The position numbers and the translations under genes are program-made. The notes under the pieces were generated by a model. It was not told the DNA's origin. It ran no database searches and saw nothing but the letters and a program-made list of their open reading frames with translations. A stretch of 32,532 bases of DNA from Deltaproteobacteria bacterium (GTDB lineage Bacteria > Desulfobacterota > Binatia > Binatales > Binataceae). Positions 7,620 through 15,258 of the stretch are shown in pieces (positions within the stretch are counted from its first letter, which is position 1; each line of letters opens with the position of its first letter). The stretch is taken from NCBI GenBank assembly GCA_003135855.1, contig PNBD01000001.1, positions 889-33,420 on the forward strand, in the 5' to 3' direction.

Positions 7620-9974
7620 TCAGCTGACGGTAAGCGCGTGAACCACTTCCGGAGACATAGGAAGCGTGTTGATAGTCTTCCAACCGAACGACGACAGCGC
7701 GTCGCATATTGCGTTTGCGATAGCCGGTGGGGGCGCAACTGCTCCGCCCTCGCCCATCCCTTTGATGCCGCCCACCGAGATGGGGCATGGAGTCTCGATG
7801 TGACCGAACTCGATCGGTGGAACGTCCGCGGCGGTCGGAATCAAATAGTCCATCAAAGACGTCGTCAGAATCTGGCCGCTTTCGTCGTAACGAAGATGCT
7901 CGAACATCGCGAGTCCAATGCCCTGCGCCACGCCGCCGGCGATTTGTCCCTCGACGATCATCGGGTTGATCATCCGGCCGCAATCTTCAACAACCACGTA
8001 TCGAACAATCTTCACAAAGCCAGTACCGGGATCGACTTCGACAACGGCTACGTGCGTGGCGTTGGCGTATGGAGTCGGGGCCTTGTAGTAGTTCTGCGCC
8101 TCGAGGCCGGGCTCCTCATCGTCGGGCACGTCGGCGGTGTACACGGCAGCCTGCGCTACATCGCGCAACGTCATGTTCTTGCTGGGAACTCCTTTGACGG
8201 AGATTTTGCCGTCTTTGACTTCGAGATCGCGCGGACTGACCTCCATCAAATTGGCCGCCACCCGCACCATCTTTTCCCGAATCTTTGCAGTCGCGTTGAT
8301 TACCGCGCCACCGCCCGCCACCGCGCTTCGGCTGCCCCACGTGCCCCAGCCGTAAGGAGTCATCGCGGTATCACCTTGAATCATGGTGACATCTTCCACC
8401 TTGCAGCCCAGGCCGTCCGCCACCAGCTGAGCGTAAACAGTGGCATGACCCTGGCCGTGGGAATGCGTGCCGACGGTCAGAGTGACGCCGCCATTCGGAT
8501 CGACGCGCAAATGCGCGGAGTCGTAACCCGAGACGCTCTTCATGCCCAGGTTGCGCCAATAGTCGAAGCCAAAGGTCGTCATCTCGATCATCGAGCTGAA
8601 GCCGATGCCGAGAAATTTTCCTTTCTTGCGCGCCTCCGCCTGCTCCTTGCGGAACTTGGGGTAGTCGATCTTCTGCACCGCCATGTCGAGTGACTCCCGC
8701 GGACTTGCGCTGTCGTAGCTAAGCCCGGTGGCGGATACGCACGGGAAGTCGGTGCTCGACATAATGTTCTTGCGGCGCAATTCCACGGGATCCATCTTCA
8801 GCTTGGATGCCGCGAGGTCCATTATATGTTCCATCGTGTACTGGGCGGCCGGCAGTCCTACGCCGCGATACACACTCGATGTCGTCTTATTGGTCGCGAC
8901 CGCCATCGCTTCGACCCGCACGTTCTTGATCTTGTACGGACCCGGGCAAGCTATCGCAGCCTGCAACGGCTCGAAGGACGGCGTCCATGGATAGGAGGTG
9001 TAGGCGCCGATATCACCTATGAACTTTGCCTTGAGGCCTAGAATCGTACCGTCCTGCTTCAGCGCCAGTTCTGCGTAACAGATTTCGTCCTTGGCGTGAT
9101 ACGACCCGTAAAGATTTTCGCGCCGGTCTTCGATCCATCTGATCGGACGGCCCATCTCGCGCGTCAGTAACGCAAGAATCAGCTCTTCCGGGAAAATGTG
9201 GCATTTCAGTCCAAAGCCACCGCCGACGTCCGGACTGATTACTCGAATAGTATGTTCGGGATAGTCAATTGCCTCGGCGATCTTGGTACGCACCATGTGC
9301 GGCATTTGACTCGAGGTCCATACCGTCATCTGCTTGAGAACGGGGTCGTGGAACGCCACCACTGCCCGTCCTTCGATCGGAGCGGCACAGTGGCGATTCA
9401 TCTGGAAGCGCGCCTTTACCGTAACGTCGGCCTCGCCAAACGCCTTGTCGACATCGCCGTTCTCAATCAGGTTGGAGGTCAGCATCAGGTTGTCGCCCCA
9501 CTCCTCGTGGATGATCGGCGAACCCGGCTTGGCCGCTTCCTCGGCGTCGAGCACCGGGGTTAGCGGTTCGTATTCGACCTCGACGAGCTCGACGCCGTCC
9601 TCGGCAACATAACGGTTGGTCGCCACCACGGCGGCGATGATGTCGCCTACGAAATTTACTTTCCCGATCGCGATGCAGTAAAAGTCGCACGCCTTGTACT
9701 TTCCCGGAAATTTTTCGGGCGGTATGTCGACCCTGATCGGCTTGCAGAGCTTTTTCGCTTCCTCGCCCGTCATCACGCGAAATACGCCCGGGTGAGCGAG
9801 CGCCTTGCTCACGTCGATGGATTTGATTCGCGCGTGCGCATAAGTACTTCGAACAAAGGCAACGCCCAAGGTGTTCGGCAACTTCAGGTCCTCGACGTAA
9901 TGCGCTTGACCCGTCAGGAAGCGCGGATCTTCCACTCTCTTTACGCTTGCTCCGAAGGCTCCTGTAGTTGGCAT
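7620..9974 (-). CDS. Molybdenum hydroxylase large (Mo-binding) subunit 2, CoxL/XDH family
   Basis: A 784-residue paralogue of the protein at 2745-5117, collinear along its whole length. It shows VEDPRFLTGQAHYVED at the start, GGGFGLK around 251-257, the active-site loop VYRGVGLPA around 368-376, and GMGEGG with Glu742 as likely catalytic base. It lacks the Cys of form I CO dehydrogenase and shares the unusual GLP after the YRGV signature with its paralogue. The gene follows LLM flavoprotein 2 by 16 bp and precedes xdhC by 27 bp. No private FAD or Fe-S subunit genes accompany it. Either it competes with subunit 1 for the single medium/small pair, or the two handle successive hydroxylations. 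Substrate unknown; family assignment is firm. Confidence 0.92.
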   Translation of the reverse strand: MPTTGAFGASVKRVEDPRFLTGQAHYVEDLKLPNTLGVAFVRSTYAHARIKSIDVSKALAHPGVFRVMTGEEAKKLCKPIRVDIPPEKFPGKYKACDFYCIAIGKVNFVGDIIAAVVATNRYVAEDGVELVEVEYEPLTPVLDAEEAAKPGSPIIHEEWGDNLMLTSNLIENGDVDKAFGEADVTVKARFQMNRHCAAPIEGRAVVAFHDPVLKQMTVWTSSQMPHMVRTKIAEAIDYPEHTIRVISPDVGGGFGLKCHIFPEELILALLTREMGRPIRWIEDRRENLYGSYHAKDEICYAELALKQDGTILGLKAKFIGDIGAYTSYPWTPSFEPLQAAIACPGPYKIKNVRVEAMAVATNKTTSSVYRGVGLPAAQYTMEHIMDLAASKLKMDPVELRRKNIMSSTDFPCVSATGLSYDSASPRESLDMAVQKIDYPKFRKEQAEARKKGKFLGIGFSSMIEMTTFGFDYWRNLGMKSVSGYDSAHLRVDPNGGVTLTVGTHSHGQGHATVYAQLVADGLGCKVEDVTMIQGDTAMTPYGWGTWGSRSAVAGGGAVINATAKIREKMVRVAANLMEVSPRDLEVKDGKISVKGVPSKNMTLRDVAQAAVYTADVPDDEEPGLEAQNYYKAPTPYANATHVAVVEVDPGTGFVKIVRYVVVEDCGRMINPMIVEGQIAGGVAQGIGLAMFEHLRYDESGQILTTSLMDYLIPTAADVPPIEFGHIETPCPISVGGIKGMGEGGAVAPPPAIANAICDALSSFGWKTINTLPMSPEVVHALTVS

Positions 9975-9990
9975 GGTAGTTCTCCTTGCT

Positions 9991-11007
9991 CTAGTTCCTG
10001 CTGACTTTGGGCAATACTTTTTGCCCGAATAGTTGAATCGACTTCATTACGTTTTCATGCGACAGACCAGGAAATTTCATCTTCATGATCAGGTGGTTGA
10101 GGCCGAGCGTCTCGCGCAGCATCGCGATGTCAGCCACGCAGCGTTCGGGACCGCCCGAAGTAAAGCGCTCCTTGACGATATCCTCGAGAAGATCCTCACG
10201 GTCGGGCGCAATCGGTTTTCCTTCGTTGTCGACCAGATGTCCCCAGCGCAGGTAATTGCGGTAGCCGTTGATCATCGAGTCGCGACCGATTCGCCATGCG
10301 GCGTCGTCATCCTGCGCAACCAGAAACTCGCGGTAATAGGCGAACGTTCGATCAGCAGGATCATGTCCTGCCGCACGAATCGCATTTTCCCAATAGGTTT
10401 TATTGCGCCGAATGATCGCCAACGGGGTGATCGGATCGGCGAACCAGCCGTCGCCGACCTCTGCCGCCAATTCAACTGCGCGGCGCTTCTTCGCCGCCAC
10501 CCATATCGGTGGCGCCGGCTTCTGGAGCGGTCGCGGGTTGAGCGGCAACTCGTCTGTTTGGAAATGACTTCCTTGAAATGTGACCTTCGGCTCGGTCCAC
10601 AGCCGGCGAATGAGCGTCACGCCTTCCCGGAGGCGTCCCGGGCGATCACCAAGCGGAACGCCGAAGGCGCTGAACTCCTCCGGCCTGTAGCCCTGCCCCA
10701 CTCCCAGGATGAACCGGCCGCCCGAAATGATATCGAGTACGGCGCAGTCCTCGGCCACATGCACCGGATTGTACAGCGGCAGCAACAGGACCCCGGTCCC
10801 GAGCTTAATCTTGCTGGTTCGGGCGGCAAGGAAACTCAGTGAGATGAGCGGCGACGGGAAAAACCCGGTATCAACAAAATGATGTTCACTGACGAAAGCG
10901 GACTCGATTCCGACTTGTTCCGCCAGCGCCACCTCTTCGATGGTTTCGCGAAATACATCGTCGGCGCGGTCACCCTCGAAGCTGTAAACCAGTCCAAAAT
11001 GAATCAT
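9991..11007 (-). CDS. LLM-class flavin-dependent oxidoreductase 2 (luciferase-like)
   Basis: Luciferase-like TIM-barrel flavoprotein, 338 residues from the ATG at 11007 (MIHFGLVYSF). This start is chosen because its ATG overlaps the sufU stop as ATGA, a sign of translational coupling, and because the paralogue starts at the same point; 17 further upstream codons are open but lie inside sufU. Landmarks: FVSEHHFVDTGFFPSP, VLLLPLYNPVHVAED and GGRFILGVGQGYRPEEF, all matched in the copy at 1676-2686. It probably uses a reduced flavin (FMN or F420) on the operon's substrate or a product of the neighbouring molybdoenzyme. It precedes Mo-subunit 2 by 16 bp, the opposite order to the LLM1/Mo-subunit 1 pair. 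Confidence 0.88.
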   Translation of the reverse strand: MIHFGLVYSFEGDRADDVFRETIEEVALAEQVGIESAFVSEHHFVDTGFFPSPLISLSFLAARTSKIKLGTGVLLLPLYNPVHVAEDCAVLDIISGGRFILGVGQGYRPEEFSAFGVPLGDRPGRLREGVTLIRRLWTEPKVTFQGSHFQTDELPLNPRPLQKPAPPIWVAAKKRRAVELAAEVGDGWFADPITPLAIIRRNKTYWENAIRAAGHDPADRTFAYYREFLVAQDDDAAWRIGRDSMINGYRNYLRWGHLVDNEGKPIAPDREDLLEDIVKERFTSGGPERCVADIAMLRETLGLNHLIMKMKFPGLSHENVMKSIQLFGQKVLPKVSRN

Positions 11008-11426
11008 ACCAGCACCTGACACGCCTTGCGGAGCGCCTCCCAAGGCAGTAGTGCACAACGAATGCGAACCCGATAAGCACGTATCGAGCGAAGGGCGTCG
11101 AGGTCGCCGAGTGCGATGGAATCCGAACCACGCATCATCGCCTCAAAATCACGGCTCGTGATTGCTACTTCCTGCGGAGTACGGTCCCGGACGGCTTCAC
11201 TCATCAAAGATGCGGACGCCAGCGAGATCGCACATAAGTGGCCCTGAAACGTCACCTCACTCACCTTCTCCTTGTTAGCCTTGAGGTAGACCTTAACTTC
11301 GTCTCCACACACTGGATTCATCGCTAAAGCCTCGCTGGTCGCTCCTTCCAGCACCCGATAGTTGCGAGGATTTTCATAGTGTTCTCTCAGTGTCTCAGGA
11401 TAAATGTCGTTCAACCGATCACTCAT
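11004..11426 (-). CDS. sufU: SufU-type iron-sulfur scaffold / sulfur-transfer protein
   Basis: A 140-residue IscU/SufU-fold protein. The three conserved cysteines and the aspartate are visible: Cys40 and Asp42 in NPVCGD, Cys65 in GHLCAISLASAS and Cys124 in RIRCALLPW. The insertion between the second and third Cys motifs fits SufU rather than IscU. SufU accepts sulfur from SufS, acting as a zinc-dependent sulfurtransferase in Firmicutes. Its partner sufS is encoded five genes downstream in the same run, so the two probably work together, either for the 2Fe-2S clusters of the CoxS-like subunit or for Moco sulfuration. It starts 15 bp after the RND transporter stop and overlaps the next gene by 4 bases. 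Confidence 0.85.
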   Translation of the reverse strand: MSDRLNDIYPETLREHYENPRNYRVLEGATSEALAMNPVCGDEVKVYLKANKEKVSEVTFQGHLCAISLASASLMSEAVRDRTPQEVAITSRDFEAMMRGSDSIALGDLDALRSIRAYRVRIRCALLPWEALRKACQVLV

Positions 11427-11441
11427 GGAAAAACGACGCGC

Positions 11442-13973
11442 TCAGTGACCTTCTGCACTCCTAAGAGGTTCCAATTGAGCATTCTCAGCTGGTATCGCGC
11501 CGTCAGCCTTGCCGATGATTGTTCTGCCACCGAACCACGACCACACGATCGGCGAAACCACTGCGCTCGTGATGAAGCACAGCGCGAGAACCAAGCCCAT
11601 GCCAAATCCCACGTAACCTATGTACAAAGGGATGGGAGCGAGCACCCAGCATCCGAGTATAAGTGCCCCATTTGATACTAACAGGGCACGGCGAATCTTT
11701 ACGTAAGCTTGTACGAGAGACTCACGGAAATCGTGAAGACGCAGGTATTCCTCGCGCACGCGATACAACAAATATACTTCTGAATCGATTCCAACTCCGC
11801 TGGCGATAGCTAAAGCAGCCGTGGCATTCGAATTGAGCTCGATTCCGCAGGTTATCATCAAGCCAAGCGCCGCAATGGTCCCAAGAATAAGCGGGACGAT
11901 CAGCAACGCCGGCAGCATAATTGATCTAATGAACGGAATTGAGAGCAGGAATGTCCCGAGGAAACCCAGCAGCGCGCCCACAATAAGATAGTATCTGATG
12001 TTGCGGTTAAACGCTTCGGCTATACCCACGGCACCTCCCGCAATGCCGACCGAGACTGGTAAGCCATGGAAGAGCAGGTCGGCTTCCTTCTGTGTAGCCG
12101 CGAGCAAGCTACCTACTTTCGTGGGGTCGGTGCTGGCGCAGTAAGCAGTTACGACGCACGAGTTATAGTCTTCACCGAATAGCCAGTCGTAGGCGCCAGG
12201 CGTGATAGCTTCGAAAGCCTCCAGCCCTTCGCCGATCTCCTGCCGTGTTGGCGGCACATGGAAGTATGCCTTGTTGAGACCGTGAACAAACGCGTAGCGG
12301 GCTTTAATATCGAGCGCCGGATCGGCGACGTAACCGACATTGCTTTGATCGCGCAGAAACCTGGCGAGCTTGTCTACCGCGGTCATCACGGCGGGATCTT
12401 CCAGAGTCTTGCGCGTGCCCGGCTTGCCCTGAATCAGGATCGTCATGGGATAGACGCCGCCGAACCTCGCACTAATCTCTCGCTCCATGTGATAGATAGG
12501 GCTGCGGTTCCACGAACGAGTGAGATAATTGTGGATTGCGTAGGTATTGTTCTGGCCAATCGGAGTCTTTGCAATGTCGCGTCCGAGGAAAGCCGTGCCT
12601 GCCACTGTGACAACCAGTATTGCAACACCGATCGCGGGCCGGTTGATGATTGAGCGGATCAATTTTTCGAGCCAGATATCGGTGGCCGATGCTCCGGTCT
12701 TCTTCGCCGCGTGGAAGTGCTCACTTTCCAGTTCGCGGATGGTAATGGAACTCAACGCCGGAATCATCATCACGAACTCGTCAAAAGTCAGCGAGCATAG
12801 GCCCAGCCCGGTTACGATCCCAAGTGCACGTACGTTTTCGAACGGGATTAATGCCATGATCGCAAACGGCACGACGTCACATAGGAGCGAGACCAACATC
12901 GGCCGCAGCCGGCTCACGAAGGTGCTGACGATCGCTTCTTCGACATTTCCCAGCCGCGGGTATTCTTCAAAAAAGAACCGGGTGAGAAATTGCACGGAGT
13001 GACAGGCACCGGCCGCCACCACAATGAAGGGCGCGAGCAGTGCAGCAGCGGAATAGAGAGTTGGGCCGAAAAATAGCCGGTACAACCCGAAGCCCATCAA
13101 TGCTCCGAGCAGAGCTACTCGCATTGGGAGAAATACTCCGCTGAATGTCCGGAAACCGTACAACAGAGTAAGTGCGATGATTAAGAGGAAGAACCCAAAC
13201 GCGATGACCACGTAGCGCAGACCGTCGCTGTTCACCCAGCCGACGATTATCGGCGTACCTGCCGCGCGCAGCGTGATACCGGAACGCTGGTTGGCCCTCA
13301 GGATCGTGCTGATCGACTTGTAGATGGCAACTGGCTCGGTCGTAACAAGCTTGGAGCCCGCCGGCGCTTCAGAGCGGAAATCGGCAAGAATCAGCGCTGA
13401 CTTCTTGTCCTTGGAGACAAGAGTCCCGTATACCATCGGGTTCGTGGTTGCGCCCTGCTCGACGTCCTGCACCGCCTTTTCAGTGTGCGGATATTCCGGC
13501 ATCAGTGGCGCAATCACCATTTCTTCGTCCGGTGTACCTTCGCCCAGGAATGAGAAGTGCTTCGCCTCCAACGCCGCAATCGAACGAACCGCGTAAGGTA
13601 TAACGCCGGTAATTTCGTACAGCCCGTCATTCACGTCCTTGATGGTCTTCAGGTTCTCGGGGGTGAAGATGGTGCCGTTCTTCACGCTGAATTCGATACT
13701 TACCGAATTCCCACCGCCAAAGTGTTCCGATATCTTTTGGTTCAGTTGAACGAAAGGATCGGACTTCGGAGGCCAGGCGTTCGGATCATCGTAAAGGCGC
13801 ATCCCGGCGATGGCCCAAAGACAGGCCGCGAAGACCACGACCTGGAGGACAAGGGCGCCTTTTCGGTGACGGATCAGAAAACGGGCCAGCTCGGCGAGCC
13901 GCCCATCCATTCCAGTGTAAATTTGTCGAGCGCCCTCCTTCGCATTCTTCCCGGCGCTGGCGTGATCATTCAT
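11442..13973 (-). CDS. RND-superfamily (MMPL/HAE3-like) inner-membrane transporter
   Basis: An 843-residue permease with typical duplicated RND topology. There is one TM helix near residues 40-58, a large periplasmic loop, and a five-helix bundle around 240-420. A second lone helix (GVAILVVTVAGTAFLG) follows, then a second loop and a final five-helix bundle. The last bundle contains GVGIDSEVYLLYRVREEY, the MMPL-type signature whose Asp sits in the presumed proton pathway. Relatives move hydrophobic molecules such as lipids, sterols or hopanoids. The upstream genes encode a DUF1329 periplasmic protein (24 bp gap) and a DUF1302-type outer-membrane protein, a trio that recurs in loci for hydrophobic-compound metabolism. 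It could therefore span the envelope together with them. Direction of transport and cargo are not readable. Confidence 0.87.
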   Translation of the reverse strand: MNDHASAGKNAKEGARQIYTGMDGRLAELARFLIRHRKGALVLQVVVFAACLWAIAGMRLYDDPNAWPPKSDPFVQLNQKISEHFGGGNSVSIEFSVKNGTIFTPENLKTIKDVNDGLYEITGVIPYAVRSIAALEAKHFSFLGEGTPDEEMVIAPLMPEYPHTEKAVQDVEQGATTNPMVYGTLVSKDKKSALILADFRSEAPAGSKLVTTEPVAIYKSISTILRANQRSGITLRAAGTPIIVGWVNSDGLRYVVIAFGFFLLIIALTLLYGFRTFSGVFLPMRVALLGALMGFGLYRLFFGPTLYSAAALLAPFIVVAAGACHSVQFLTRFFFEEYPRLGNVEEAIVSTFVSRLRPMLVSLLCDVVPFAIMALIPFENVRALGIVTGLGLCSLTFDEFVMMIPALSSITIRELESEHFHAAKKTGASATDIWLEKLIRSIINRPAIGVAILVVTVAGTAFLGRDIAKTPIGQNNTYAIHNYLTRSWNRSPIYHMEREISARFGGVYPMTILIQGKPGTRKTLEDPAVMTAVDKLARFLRDQSNVGYVADPALDIKARYAFVHGLNKAYFHVPPTRQEIGEGLEAFEAITPGAYDWLFGEDYNSCVVTAYCASTDPTKVGSLLAATQKEADLLFHGLPVSVGIAGGAVGIAEAFNRNIRYYLIVGALLGFLGTFLLSIPFIRSIMLPALLIVPLILGTIAALGLMITCGIELNSNATAALAIASGVGIDSEVYLLYRVREEYLRLHDFRESLVQAYVKIRRALLVSNGALILGCWVLAPIPLYIGYVGFGMGLVLALCFITSAVVSPIVWSWFGGRTIIGKADGAIPAENAQLEPLRSAEGH

Positions 13974-13997
13974 TAGTAACTGCTCCCGCGTGAATAC

Positions 13998-15212
13998 TTA
14001 CTTCCAGAAGCCAAGCTTACGCGGTTCACGAACCAGCGTGTCGTTGGAAAAGATCGTCGTCGGAAAACCCGGGTTGAACTGGAGCTGATCGAGCCACATG
14101 TCGCCCTTGAAACCGCTTTTCTTGTCATCGACGAACAGGGCGCCCCAGGTCTGGTACCAGTCGGGTGCAGCGCTGCCGTCAGGCAGTTTGCCTTGCGAAC
14201 CAGTTATGATTGCGTGTACGACGTGCCGCTGCGCCTGACCCTTTTCGTCGTATTCCTCGCTTTCCAGATAAGCGGCGCTTTCCATTCCGCACTTTATTTT
14301 TCGCTTGGCGTACCACCAGCTGACGCCCGGCTTCGGCGTGATTTCGAGTATCGCCGCTACTTCTCCGGCTCCATCAACCCTTTTGACATTTGGATAATCA
14401 GCCGGACCGTTGCCGTGAACCGTCGGATCGCCCTTATATAGTTCGAACCCCACCAGCTTGTAGTCCAAATCAGGCAACGCTCTCACGTGCGACACGTCCT
14501 CGTAACGTACGATAGTGCCGGGAAAGAATTGTTTGGAAACGGCGCCTGCCAGACGCCGAACCTTACGCACTGTCGGCGTGTACCAGGTATCTTGTGGACG
14601 CTGGTCACGCTTGTAAAAGTCTGTGGTTACACCCGACTGTCCGCGCACTTCTTCCGGGTCGATGGCTATCCAAAGATATATGTGCGATACCTCTGCTCGC
14701 TGGTCCTGGGGGAGATAGTCCTGGTTCTGTCCCCCGACAAAGGCCATGTACAATTCCATGAAGTGTTCGGTCTCGCGCAGACTTCCATCTGGCTTGACGA
14801 CCAGGTTGTTCCACACGTCAGCCACACCCTTGTAGTAAGGACCGTAGTAGGTCCACGCGACGCACCGATCCATGATGTCGTCAGGTGTGAGCTTGTCACG
14901 CTGATCCATCGGAGTGTCCCAGGGAAACGGTTTTCCCGATGCCCACTGCGCATAGTAGGCCGGCCCTTGCTGCTTGAGAGTATCCTCGTACCAGGGCTTT
15001 GCCTCCCAGGTAAACGAATCGTCGCCCCACTTGACCAGGTAGGTACCCGGCTTTGATCCGGGCGTGATGCTATAAGGCTTGCCAGCGATCATCTTCGGTA
15101 CTTCGGCAGCGCCCGTCGCGCCTTGAGCCTGGGGAGCAGCGCCCGCCGCGTAGCTGCTTCCACCTACGCAGATCAATAAAAGTAGAATTAGTGTTGATCT
15201 TAGCCGTTTCAT
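13998..15212 (-). CDS. DUF1329 periplasmic protein (LolA/LolB-like fold family)
   Basis: A 404-residue exported protein. The signal peptide is MKRLRSTLILLLLICVGG..., with likely signal peptidase I cleavage after SSYA at residue 22. The Cys in the hydrophobic core is not in a good lipobox, so a soluble periplasmic protein is preferred. The mature part shows DUF1329 traits: an aromatic-rich body, repeated Trp/Tyr-containing strands, and a C-terminal region ending PGFPTTIFSNDTLVREPRKLGFW. DUF1329 proteins are related to lipoprotein-carrier folds and occur next to DUF1302 barrels and MMPL permeases, as here (46 bp after the barrel gene, 24 bp before the permease). A role as a periplasmic carrier of a hydrophobic compound is inferred. 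GGGAG lies shortly upstream of the ATG at 15212. Confidence 0.85.
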   Translation of the reverse strand: MKRLRSTLILLLLICVGGSSYAAGAAPQAQGATGAAEVPKMIAGKPYSITPGSKPGTYLVKWGDDSFTWEAKPWYEDTLKQQGPAYYAQWASGKPFPWDTPMDQRDKLTPDDIMDRCVAWTYYGPYYKGVADVWNNLVVKPDGSLRETEHFMELYMAFVGGQNQDYLPQDQRAEVSHIYLWIAIDPEEVRGQSGVTTDFYKRDQRPQDTWYTPTVRKVRRLAGAVSKQFFPGTIVRYEDVSHVRALPDLDYKLVGFELYKGDPTVHGNGPADYPNVKRVDGAGEVAAILEITPKPGVSWWYAKRKIKCGMESAAYLESEEYDEKGQAQRHVVHAIITGSQGKLPDGSAAPDWYQTWGALFVDDKKSGFKGDMWLDQLQFNPGFPTTIFSNDTLVREPRKLGFWK

Positions 15213-15258
15213 CTCTTTATCTCCCTATACTTGCCATCTCGCGTCACTCAAACACCGG

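Noticed and set aside
6753-8693. 646-codon open frame on the plus strand
   Set aside because: It is antisense to xdhC and Mo-subunit 2, both clear full-length genes. The translation is His/Arg-rich without any domain, as expected of a shadow frame in GC-biased coding DNA.
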